DNA of 64,000 bases from Marinobacter szutsaonensis (GTDB taxonomy: Bacteria > Pseudomonadota > Gammaproteobacteria > Pseudomonadales > Oleiphilaceae): positions 2,480,001-2,544,000 of the forward strand of contig NZ_BAAAFC010000001.1 of NCBI RefSeq assembly GCF_039523335.1, written 5' to 3'. Position numbers and translations under genes: made by a program. A model generated the notes under the pieces. It made no database searches. It was not told where the DNA came from and saw nothing but the letters and a program-made list of their open reading frames with translations. Shown here one piece after another: positions 55,966 to 63,521 of the stretch (its first letter is position 1; every line of letters begins with the position of its first letter).

Positions 55966-57513
55966 TCAGGTCAGCGGATGGCCTTCCGTTGCAGTGTAAT
56001 CGATACCCGCTTTTTTGCTCTGCCGACTTTCAATTTGCTCTGGACTGCCGGTGGATGATTCAAGCAGGAACACCTGGTAACGCCGGTTCTGGTCGACCTG
56101 ATCAAACACACCCTGCAGTTTATGCAGCATTGACTTGTTGCCTTTTTCCACTGCCAGCAGCGCGGGCTGGGACAGAGTTCCCTGAGCCAGTTGACGGCTG
56201 ATCGTGTCCGCCTCTACGGCCCGGACCCTGCCCTGGGTATAGAAGCGGGCGGAGAACGGGGCCTTGTCGAGATAGAGCAGGTCATCCGGGGTCATTCCAG
56301 GAAACTCGTTAACCCGCGCCACCAGGTCACGCTCAGTTTTAAGCGTTTCCGGATTGAGTGAGAGCCAGCCCCCGGCCAGTGTCCCGAGTAACGGAATCAG
56401 GAGAATGGCAGCCAGGACGGGACGTCCCACCGGGCTACCGACCCGCTGTGGCACCAGGCTTGCCGCCAACACTGCAAGGAACGGCAAGCCTGGCAGGACA
56501 TAGGTCCAGAGAATGTTGCCGGACAGGGTGAAAAAAATGGCAGGGCTCAGGGCCGATGCCAGTATCAGCCCGCCGATACCCCGTTCACCGGAATGCCATT
56601 GGTCTTTTGTTTCCTGGCTACGCCAGCACTTGATCGCGAATGCTGCGACAGCAATCAGGCCCCAGGGGAAGCTGGCCAAAACCAGATGCAACCAGATTGT
56701 ACCGCGGGGAAATTCGTGGGCGTTGCCATAAAGATCTCCCTGCCAGCTGCTTACCAGGAAGCGTTTGATGTGTTCGCCCACGATAAAGTAGTCGAAAAAT
56801 CCGGGCGTCTTCAGTTCTGCCAGCACATACCATGGAATGGCGATGGCCAGTGTCAGCGCCGAGCCCCGAAGCCAGGGGAGACACTCCCAGAGACGCTGCC
56901 AGCGGCGGGCAAAGACGACCCACAGGAACACCGGCAGGCCGGTCAGAACCAGAACCAGAGGGCCCTTGGCCAGCAGGCCGATAGCGAGACCGATGAAGAA
57001 CATCCAGCCCCAGATCATGGGGCCGCCCTGAAGCCGGATCACCAGGCTGGTCAGCACCAGCGTGGAACCGAGTGCAAGGAAGGAGTCGGTCATCACTGTG
57101 CCTGCGGTCAGAAATCCCAGGGCTGTGGTGGCATAAACAAGCGCAGCCCAGAGACCGGACGCCCGGGCAGCGTCACTGGTCCGCTCCGGATGCAGGTACC
57201 GGCGCAGTGTGTAGATCAGGAAGACAATGACGCAGTTAGCCAGCCAGGACGGCAAGCGCCCGGTAAATTCGGAGACACCGAACACTTTGAAAGATAATGC
57301 CTGGGTCCAGAACGACAGGGGGGGCTTGCCCCAGAAGGGGACTCCGTAATCGAACCAGGGGGTAATCCAGTCCCCGGTTTCCGCCATGATGCGGGCAATC
57401 TCGGCGTAACGGGGTTCTGTGGTGTCGGCCAGCGGCAGAATTGCGGCCAGACCAAGCCGGATGGCCAGAACGGAGACCAGCAGCCAGAGCAAGGTATTAA
57501 TGTGTTTGGTCAT
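55966..57513 (-). CDS. ArnT-like glycosyltransferase 39 (first set)
   Basis: A 515-residue integral membrane glycosyltransferase. The catalytic loop is PLADTTEPRYAEIARIMAETGDW, then YGVPFWGKPPLSFWTQAL; many helices follow and a periplasmic C-terminal domain. It resembles ArnT and other lipid A or O-antigen sugar transferases that use undecaprenyl-phosphate sugars. The ATG at 57513 overlaps the end of the GT2 gene by 17 bases. It is followed after 22 bases by the response regulator. Confidence 0.87.
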   Translation of the reverse strand: MTKHINTLLWLLVSVLAIRLGLAAILPLADTTEPRYAEIARIMAETGDWITPWFDYGVPFWGKPPLSFWTQALSFKVFGVSEFTGRLPSWLANCVIVFLIYTLRRYLHPERTSDAARASGLWAALVYATTALGFLTAGTVMTDSFLALGSTLVLTSLVIRLQGGPMIWGWMFFIGLAIGLLAKGPLVLVLTGLPVFLWVVFARRWQRLWECLPWLRGSALTLAIAIPWYVLAELKTPGFFDYFIVGEHIKRFLVSSWQGDLYGNAHEFPRGTIWLHLVLASFPWGLIAVAAFAIKCWRSQETKDQWHSGERGIGGLILASALSPAIFFTLSGNILWTYVLPGLPFLAVLAASLVPQRVGSPVGRPVLAAILLIPLLGTLAGGWLSLNPETLKTERDLVARVNEFPGMTPDDLLYLDKAPFSARFYTQGRVRAVEADTISRQLAQGTLSQPALLAVEKGNKSMLHKLQGVFDQVDQNRRYQVFLLESSTGSPEQIESRQSKKAGIDYTATEGHPLT

Positions 57514-58504
57514 TACCGGCAACTCGCAGATGAGGCAGAATCGATTGGGCGTCGTCCTCACTGTCTTCGGCGACGATGAAAACCGGGCGTTGTTTGGTTT
57601 CCATGTAGATGCGCCCGACATACTCACCCAGCAGCCCTACACAGAGCAGCTGAACTCCGGACAGGAATGTGATCATGGCAACCATTGACGCGTATCCCGG
57701 CGTGGAGATGCCGAAAATCAGTGCCCTGAGCACCTCCCAGGTTCCGAAAAGGCCGCCGGCACCAGCGGCAAGCAGACCGAGAAGCAGGGCAAGGCGCAGG
57801 GGCCGGGTGGAAAACGAGGTGATGCCCTCCATCGCCAGGTGCATCAGTTTGAGGTAGTTCCACTTGGTCTTGCCTGCTGCCCGGGGATCGCGGTCGAATT
57901 CCAGGGTGACAGTGGGCATGCCGACCCAGGCAAACATCCCTTTCAGGTAGCGATTGCGTTCGGGTAATCGGCTCAGGGCATCGACAGTGCGTCGGCTCAT
58001 CAGCCGGAAATCGCCGGTATCAACCGGTATGGATGCGTCGCTGATGCGGTTGATCAGCCGGTAGAACAGGCTGGCTGTGGTGCGTTTCAGCCAGCTCTCG
58101 CCCGCCCGCGAACGGCGCTTCATCAGTACGACATCCGCGCCCCTTCGCCATTCGGCGACCATCCGGGGAATGAGTTCGGGCGGGTCCTGGAGATCGGCGT
58201 CCATCAGTACCATGGCATCTCCGCGGGCATGCTCCAGTCCCGCAGTCACAGCGGCTTCCTTGCCAAAATTGCGTGACAGCTGGACCACCCGGATGTCCGG
58301 CTGGCGTTGCCGGGCCCGCATCAGCAAAGCGACGGAATTGTCATGGCTGCCGTCGTCCACGAACAGCAGTTCCACAGGAACGTCGAGTTGTCGAGTGACC
58401 CGGTCCATACGGCCGAGCAGGGTCGGGATGACATCGGACTCGTTGTGAACGGGTATGACGATACTGAGCATCTGGTTACTGGGTGTCCCTTGTCGGTTCT
58501 TCAT
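57497..58504 (-). CDS. GT2 glycosyltransferase with two C-terminal membrane helices (ArnC/GtrB-like)
   Basis: A 335-residue protein. The GT2 domain has LSIVIPVHNESDVIPTLL, ELLFVDDGSHDNS, MVLMDADLQDPPELI and QLSRNFGKEAAVTAGLEHA. Two C-terminal helices follow (LALLLGLLAAGAGGLFGTW and ITFLSGVQLLCVGLLGEYVGRIY). This is the architecture of ArnC/GtrB, which loads a sugar on undecaprenyl phosphate. The ATG at 58504 has GAGAGG upstream and overlaps the GtrA gene by 29 bases; MLSIV at 58471 is an alternative start. Confidence 0.87.
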   Translation of the reverse strand: MKNRQGTPSNQMLSIVIPVHNESDVIPTLLGRMDRVTRQLDVPVELLFVDDGSHDNSVALLMRARQRQPDIRVVQLSRNFGKEAAVTAGLEHARGDAMVLMDADLQDPPELIPRMVAEWRRGADVVLMKRRSRAGESWLKRTTASLFYRLINRISDASIPVDTGDFRLMSRRTVDALSRLPERNRYLKGMFAWVGMPTVTLEFDRDPRAAGKTKWNYLKLMHLAMEGITSFSTRPLRLALLLGLLAAGAGGLFGTWEVLRALIFGISTPGYASMVAMITFLSGVQLLCVGLLGEYVGRIYMETKQRPVFIVAEDSEDDAQSILPHLRVAGNDQTH

Positions 58505-58889
58505 GGAATACAAACCTCTCGGCGAAGAGATAATTGGCAAGTGCCACCACACCGGTAGCCATAATCTGGGCAAACGCTACGTTGGCACCGGCCATCCGCA
58601 GCAAGGCAAAACTGAGAAGGTTCAGGGTCCACCCGATACCGGCTCCGGCGAGATACCGGGGGAAGGTCACCCGGTGCGGCAGAAGGGAACGAAAGGCAAA
58701 CCGGTGTTGGCCGATATAGTTCGCGAGCAGCCCCGCGCTGGCGCCAATGGCGGTCGCAGCGACAGCGTTAACGCCGGCTCGAACCAGCACCATCATGATC
58801 AGCCAATGGAGCAGGGTGGCCATTCCGCCGGCCATCAGGAAACGGGGTAGCGCGATCAGTTGGTTTGTCCTCAAATCCGGGAGTTTCAT
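58476..58889 (-). CDS. GtrA-family membrane protein
   Basis: A 137-residue protein with four membrane helices and the GtrA signature: LPRFLMAGGMATLLHWLIMMVLVRAG, GLLANYIGQHRFAFRS, ANYLFAERFVF. GtrA proteins are thought to flip undecaprenyl-phosphate sugar to the periplasm. It is the first gene of the minus-strand glycosylation operon, whose promoter region carries three PmrA-type boxes. Confidence 0.88.
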   Translation of the reverse strand: MKLPDLRTNQLIALPRFLMAGGMATLLHWLIMMVLVRAGVNAVAATAIGASAGLLANYIGQHRFAFRSLLPHRVTFPRYLAGAGIGWTLNLLSFALLRMAGANVAFAQIMATGVVALANYLFAERFVFHEEPTRDTQ

Positions 58890-58960
58890 ACAGCCTCACT
58901 TCAGCACCCGAGTTTGTCCGGAGGTGTCCGGCGAATGGCATGGCACTCTACGGGGCCATT

Positions 58961-59044
58961 CTTAAGCGAGCCTTAACCGGCATGCCCGGGAAACCTTAAG
59001 CCGGTCTTAAGGTTTCTGGTGGAAGGCCTTAAGGCTGATTTAAG
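58961..59044. promoter_or_regulatory. Three PmrA-type boxes between divergent operons
   Basis: CTTAA pairs with 11-bp spacing occur at 58961/58972, 58995/59006 and 59028/59039 (the last half is TTTAA). They fill the 219-base gap between GtrA (minus) and the thermostable-hemolysin gene (plus), so one regulator could drive both operons. Confidence 0.6.
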
Positions 59045-59108
59045 GCTCACTTTCTACTCTGGCAGTCATGATTGAAGGGCCCCCGGGCCGTATTGCTGGA
59101 GAGCGCCT

Positions 59109-59819
59109 ATGACAGACCCGCTGACGATGTCCACCTGTTGTCCCCCGGATTCCCGGGAGGTGGTTCCGGTCATCCGTTGTGCCGGTCGCTGGCTGAGCCA
59201 GATCGTTCCTGGAACGGCGATGGCCGGCACAGTGGAAGGATTTATCCGCCGGCGATTTTTGCAGGCCTATGGCGCCGAGCCAGCCTTGCGGATTCCCGCC
59301 TTGCTGGCCCTCTCGACGGCGCAGGGCTCCTTGCTCGCGGCGGTCGGCGTGCGCAATGCCGCCGTGGAGCGCTTGTTTCTCGAGGATTACCTGTCAGGTC
59401 CCGTGGAATCGGTGATGCCGGTTCCGGGAGTCAATCGCCAAAAGGTAGCCGAGATTGCCCATCTGGCCGGCGTTGAGGCAGGTGTCAGCCGCTACCTTTT
59501 TGCCTCCCTCTCTGTCTGGCTGGACGGTGCCGGTTACGATTGGGTGGTGTGTACTGGCACCGACCAGTTGCGTAACAGCTTTCATCGGTTGGGTATTGCC
59601 ACGGCAATGCTGGCAGCTGCGGACCCGGCGCGCCTGCCCGATGGCGGTGCTGGCTGGGGCCGGTACTACGATCATCACCCGGTGGTGATGGCAATCAATG
59701 TGGCGGAGGCTATGGCGGCCCTGCGCCAGGCCGGCCTGTTCAGGCTGATCCAGCCCGTGGCTGCAGGTATCGACGCCGGGACCACAGGCGACGGAGGTGC
59801 CTATGGCCGTCTTGCCTGA
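59109..59819 (+). CDS. Thermostable-hemolysin-family protein (GNAT-like)
   Basis: A 236-residue cytoplasmic protein matching the family named after the Vibrio delta thermostable hemolysin: AGTVEGFIRRRFLQAYGAEP, IPALLALSTAQGSLLAAVGVRNAA, LFLEDYLSGPVE and VAEIAHLAGVEAGVSRYLFASLSVWL. The fold resembles acyltransferases of the LuxI/GNAT type. It has no signal peptide, so a biosynthetic role is more likely than a secreted toxin. It starts a tight four-gene operon and overlaps the ligase gene by 17 bases. Confidence 0.8.
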   Translation: MTDPLTMSTCCPPDSREVVPVIRCAGRWLSQIVPGTAMAGTVEGFIRRRFLQAYGAEPALRIPALLALSTAQGSLLAAVGVRNAAVERLFLEDYLSGPVESVMPVPGVNRQKVAEIAHLAGVEAGVSRYLFASLSVWLDGAGYDWVVCTGTDQLRNSFHRLGIATAMLAAADPARLPDGGAGWGRYYDHHPVVMAINVAEAMAALRQAGLFRLIQPVAAGIDAGTTGDGGAYGRLA

Positions 59820-61989
59820 CTTGCTGCAGCAACAGGCGCTGGCTCATCCCTCCCGTATGGCCCTTCAGGGCCCGGACTCGGGATTCAGCTACAGCCAGAT
59901 GATGCAGGCGGCCGGGGCACTGGCCGGCCAGTTGCGAAGCCTGGGAATACAGCGAGCTGGCCTGTGTGGAGACAACTCTCCGGCCTGGATCCTGGCGGAC
60001 CTGGCGTGCCTGATGGCGGGCGTGGTGTGCGTGCCGGTGCCGGTGTTCTTCTCCAAAGCCCAGGCTGCGCACCTGATCGAACGGGCCGGTCTGGACTGCC
60101 TTCTCTCCGGCGAACAGGAAGCTTTTGGTGAACATATCGGCCATGGCGTCTGGCTCCGGCATTTGCCGGTAACCGGTGCCGGGGCGTGGATGCCGGAGGC
60201 GACCGCCAAGATCACCTTTACCTCCGGCAGCACCGGCACACCCAAGGGTGTCTGCCTGTCCGAGGCGCAGATGGCGGCGACAACCGTCGCGTTGAAAGAA
60301 CGGCTGGCGGATGTGCCGTTACGGCAGCATTTGTGCATCCTGCCACTGGCGACCCTGCTCGAGAATATTGCCGGAGTGTATCTGCCGTTGCTGATGGGAG
60401 CCACGGTGAATGTCGCACCGTTGCAGACCCTGGGGATGACTGGCAGCAGTGGCCTGGATCTGGAACGCCTGGTGCCGGGTATCAACCGAAATGCGCCCCA
60501 GTCACTGATTCTGGTGCCGGAACTGGCCATGGCGCTGGTGGCGGCCGCCGAACAGGGGCAGCTCGAGAGCCGGTCTTTCCGCTTCCTCGCGGTGGGCGGT
60601 GGCCGGGTGTCAACGGAATTGCTGGCCCGTGGCCGGGCTGCCGGGTTGCCTCTGTACGAGGGTTATGGCCTGTCCGAGTGCAGCTCCGTGGTTGCGCTGA
60701 ATGTTCCCGGCGACGAATGCGACGGTACCGTTGGCAAGCCGCTGTCCCACGTCGAGGTCCGGCTGGACCCGGACCGCCACATCCTGGTTCGTGGCAATAC
60801 CCACCTTGGGTATCTGGGCGATGAGCCGGAGGGGGACGGGTGGCTGGACACGGGAGATCTGGGTGCCCTGAATCCTGACGGCTTCCTCATGGTGAACGGT
60901 CGCGCCAAGAATCTGCTCATTACCAGTTTTGGTCGCAATATCAGCCCCGAGTGGCTCGAGAGCGAACTGGTCCAGGCCCTGGGCGCCCAGCAGGCCGTGG
61001 TATTTGGCGACGGGGATCCCAACCCCAGTGCCCTGATCGTGATCCGCGATGGCCGTTCACCGGAGCAGCTGCGCTCGGCACTGGCCGGACTCAACGCCGG
61101 CCTGCCTGACTATGCCCGGCTGGCAGCGGTGTACATCCGCCGTCAGCCCCTTACCCATGCCGAGGGCCATGTCACTGCCAACGGCCGGCCCATGCGCCAG
61201 AAGATCCAGTCGGACCTGCCCTCGCTGCTGGCCGGCGCCTTTCCCATTTTTATGAACCTTTCTGTGACCCATTCAACCTCATCAAACACGCCAGGAGACA
61301 CTGTCATGGCATTTTTCGATCGCCTGCAATCCGAAACCGCCGAAGCACGCGCCCATGTGACGGGTGCGCCCGTTATTGAAGCCATCCGCGAGGGTCGTTT
61401 CGATCTGACCGGCTATACCTGGTTCCTGACCCAGGCCTACCACCACGTCAAGCACACGGTGCCGCTGATGATGGCCTGCGGCGGCCGTCTGCCGGAGCGC
61501 CTGGAATTCGTCCGCAAGGCCCTGGTGGAATACATCGAGGAGGAGTACGGCCACCACGAGTGGATTCTCAATGACCTGGAAGCCTGTGGCGAGGACAAGG
61601 AAGCCATCCGTAATGGCACCCCTGACACTTCCATTGAACTGATGGTCGCCTACCTGTACGACCGTATCCAGCGCGGCAATCCGGCGGCCTTCTTCGGTAT
61701 GGTCCAGGTGCTGGAAGGCACCTCCATTGAACTGGCCACGCCGCTGGGTGAAGCCATCCAGAAACAGCTGGGTCTGCCCGATGCGGCATTCAGCTACCTG
61801 TATTCCCACGGTGCGCTGGACCAGGAGCACTTCGAGTTCTTCCGCAACCTGATGAACGAGATCACCGACCCGGCTGATCAGCAGGCCATAATCGAGGCTG
61901 CCCGCATGGTGTACCGACTGTATGGTGACATGTTGCACAGCATTCCGCTGCCGGCCGGTCGCAAGGAGTCGCGCCATGAGGCTGCATGA
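59803..61989 (+). CDS. AMP-forming acyl ligase fused to heme-oxygenase-like diiron domain
   Basis: A 728-residue fusion. Residues 1-480 are an acyl-CoA synthetase-like adenylation domain (P-loop KITFTSGSTGTPKGVCLS, YEGYGLSECSSVV, DGWLDTGDLGALNPDGFLMVNGRAKNLLITSFG). Residues about 502-728 form a TenA/heme-oxygenase-like helical domain with the diiron ligand pattern EEYGHHEW, LEGTSIE and HGALDQEH (H-x3-D-x2-H). Enzymes of that fold include UndA, which decarboxylates fatty acids. The junction is peculiar. Inside the frame lie AGGAGA at 61293 and an ATG at 61306 that could start the second domain alone, as if a stop between two genes had been lost. The start at 59803 has GGAGG upstream. Confidence 0.85.
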   Translation: MAVLPDLLQQQALAHPSRMALQGPDSGFSYSQMMQAAGALAGQLRSLGIQRAGLCGDNSPAWILADLACLMAGVVCVPVPVFFSKAQAAHLIERAGLDCLLSGEQEAFGEHIGHGVWLRHLPVTGAGAWMPEATAKITFTSGSTGTPKGVCLSEAQMAATTVALKERLADVPLRQHLCILPLATLLENIAGVYLPLLMGATVNVAPLQTLGMTGSSGLDLERLVPGINRNAPQSLILVPELAMALVAAAEQGQLESRSFRFLAVGGGRVSTELLARGRAAGLPLYEGYGLSECSSVVALNVPGDECDGTVGKPLSHVEVRLDPDRHILVRGNTHLGYLGDEPEGDGWLDTGDLGALNPDGFLMVNGRAKNLLITSFGRNISPEWLESELVQALGAQQAVVFGDGDPNPSALIVIRDGRSPEQLRSALAGLNAGLPDYARLAAVYIRRQPLTHAEGHVTANGRPMRQKIQSDLPSLLAGAFPIFMNLSVTHSTSSNTPGDTVMAFFDRLQSETAEARAHVTGAPVIEAIREGRFDLTGYTWFLTQAYHHVKHTVPLMMACGGRLPERLEFVRKALVEYIEEEYGHHEWILNDLEACGEDKEAIRNGTPDTSIELMVAYLYDRIQRGNPAAFFGMVQVLEGTSIELATPLGEAIQKQLGLPDAAFSYLYSHGALDQEHFEFFRNLMNEITDPADQQAIIEAARMVYRLYGDMLHSIPLPAGRKESRHEAA

Positions 61990-62758
61990 TCGGGTGTTCC
62001 TGCTGCTGGGAGGAACCGGAGGCATCGGCAAGGCGCTGGTGGACCCGCTGGTGCGGGCCGGTGCCCGGGTCATCGTGGCGTCCCGGCAGCCGGACAGGCT
62101 GGGGCACCGGGAAGGGGTGTCCGCGGTGCACCTGGATCTTGCCGCCCCGGACCTGGATCAGCAGCTGGAGCGCCTGAGTGACGCCTATCCGGATATCGAT
62201 GGAGTTATCCACTGCGCCGGCCAGAACCGCTTTGCCGGGCTCGGAGCCATGGCCGTCCGTGAGCTGGATGTCCAGCTGACCGTGAACCTGCGTTCGGCCA
62301 TGCTGGTGGCGCGGCATTTTGCGCCCCGGTTCGAGAAGGGTGGCTACGGAGCCCTGGTGTTTGTTGGCTCCACCTTCGGCAGCATCGGTTTTCCGGGCTA
62401 TACGGCCTACTGCGCCACCAAGTTCGGCCTGCGGGGTTTCACCGAGGCGTTGCGCCGGGAGCTGGCGGATACGCCGGTGCAGGTGGTGTATGTCGCACCC
62501 CGTGCCACGGCCACGGCCATGAACCCGGAGCAGGTCAACGAACTGAACCGCGCGCTCGGCAATACCATGGATGCCCCCGAGGCAGTGGCCGCCGAAATTC
62601 TCAAGGCCATGGAAAACGACGATCGCCGTCGCTTCCTGGGCTGGCCGGAAAAGCTGTTCGTGGTGATCAACGGCATCCTGCCCCGGCTCGTCGACAAGGC
62701 GATGTTGAAGCAACTGCCGGTGATCCGGCGTTTTCTGAATTCTGGAGTACTGTCATGA
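61976..62758 (+). CDS. Short-chain dehydrogenase/reductase
   Basis: A 260-residue SDR. The cofactor motif is LLLGGTGGIGKALVDPLVRAGARVIVASRQ, with Arg suggesting NADP. HCAGQNRFAGLGA carries the NAG-like element. The catalytic Ser, Tyr and Lys lie in VFVGSTFGSIGFPGYTAYCATKFGL. The ATG at 61976 follows AAGGAG and lies 14 bases before the end of the fusion gene. Its substrate is probably the product of the ligase/diiron protein. Confidence 0.88.
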   Translation: MRLHDRVFLLLGGTGGIGKALVDPLVRAGARVIVASRQPDRLGHREGVSAVHLDLAAPDLDQQLERLSDAYPDIDGVIHCAGQNRFAGLGAMAVRELDVQLTVNLRSAMLVARHFAPRFEKGGYGALVFVGSTFGSIGFPGYTAYCATKFGLRGFTEALRRELADTPVQVVYVAPRATATAMNPEQVNELNRALGNTMDAPEAVAAEILKAMENDDRRRFLGWPEKLFVVINGILPRLVDKAMLKQLPVIRRFLNSGVLS

Positions 62759-63375
62759 AATGGATAATCCTTTTGCTCGCGTCAGCTATTGCCGCACCGG
62801 TCTGGGCGGGAGATCTGGGCTCCGACCTCGCCGGTATCCAGGCCCGCTGGGCCGAAATCCAGTATCAGTTGCCGGCAGACAAGAGGGAAAAGGCCTTCGA
62901 GAACCTTGCCGGGCAGGCGGAGGCTCTGGTCGATAGCTATCCCGACCGTGCTGAACCCCTGATCTGGCAGGGCATCGTGCTGAGCACCTACGCCGGCGCC
63001 AAGGGTGGCCTGGGTGCCCTGGGGCTGGTCAAGGACGCCCGTAAATCCCTGGATAAGGCGCTGGACATTGATCCGGCAGCGCTGGAGGGCTCGGCCTATA
63101 CCTCCCTGGGAAGCCTTTACTACCAGGTGCCGGGCTGGCCTCTGGGTTTCGGGGATGATGAAAAGGCCCGGAAATACCTGCTCAAGGCCCTGGAGCTGAA
63201 CCCCGATGGCATCGACCCGAACTACTTCTATGGTGATTTCCTGATCGAGCAGGGTCAGCCCGAGCGGGCCCGGGAATATCTCCACAAGGCGCTTAATGCC
63301 CCCGAACGTCCGAATCGACCGCTGGCGGATGCCGGTCGCCGGAAGGAGATCCGGAGCAAGCTGGAAGCGCTCTGA
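62755..63375 (+). CDS. Periplasmic TPR protein
   Basis: A 206-residue protein. A signal peptide (1-18, ending APVWA) precedes three TPR-like repeats (ARKSLDKALDIDPAALEGSAYTSLGSLYYQ, ARKYLLKALELNPDGIDPNYFYGDFL, AREYLHKALNAPE). It resembles the TRAP-associated TatT-type TPR proteins. The ATG overlaps the SDR stop by four bases. As the only exported member of the operon it may help move or deliver the product. Confidence 0.78.
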   Translation: MKWIILLLASAIAAPVWAGDLGSDLAGIQARWAEIQYQLPADKREKAFENLAGQAEALVDSYPDRAEPLIWQGIVLSTYAGAKGGLGALGLVKDARKSLDKALDIDPAALEGSAYTSLGSLYYQVPGWPLGFGDDEKARKYLLKALELNPDGIDPNYFYGDFLIEQGQPERAREYLHKALNAPERPNRPLADAGRRKEIRSKLEAL

Positions 63376-63388
63376 ACAGCAGAGTAGA

Positions 63389-63413
63389 TCCCGGGGGTAG
63401 ATGTTCCCCGGGA
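63389..63413 (+). terminator. Hairpin after the TPR gene, weak terminator
   Basis: TCCCGGGG (63389-63396) pairs with CCCCGGGA (63406-63413) around a nine-base loop. No T-run follows, so termination may be partial. Confidence 0.45.
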
Positions 63414-63442
63414 AGCTATCACGGAGGAAACCCATAGAATTA

Positions 63443-63460
63443 ATTGGCATTTCACCCAAT
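63443..63460. promoter_or_regulatory. ATTGG/CCAAT inverted repeat upstream of the MBL-fold gene
   Basis: ATTGG (63443-63447) and CCAAT (63456-63460) lie in an AT-rich stretch 62 bases before the start. Nearby TTTTAGTATATCC could hold the promoter. The site could serve a repressor of the metallo-hydrolase gene. Confidence 0.3.
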
Positions 63461-63521
63461 ATTACGTTTTAGTATATCCTTAGAATCAAAACCAAAAGGA
63501 TCGATGTACGAGGTGAGTGTC

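Noticed and set aside
59109..59819. Secreted hemolysin toxin
   Set aside because: No signal peptide or membrane segment, and the operon context is enzymatic.
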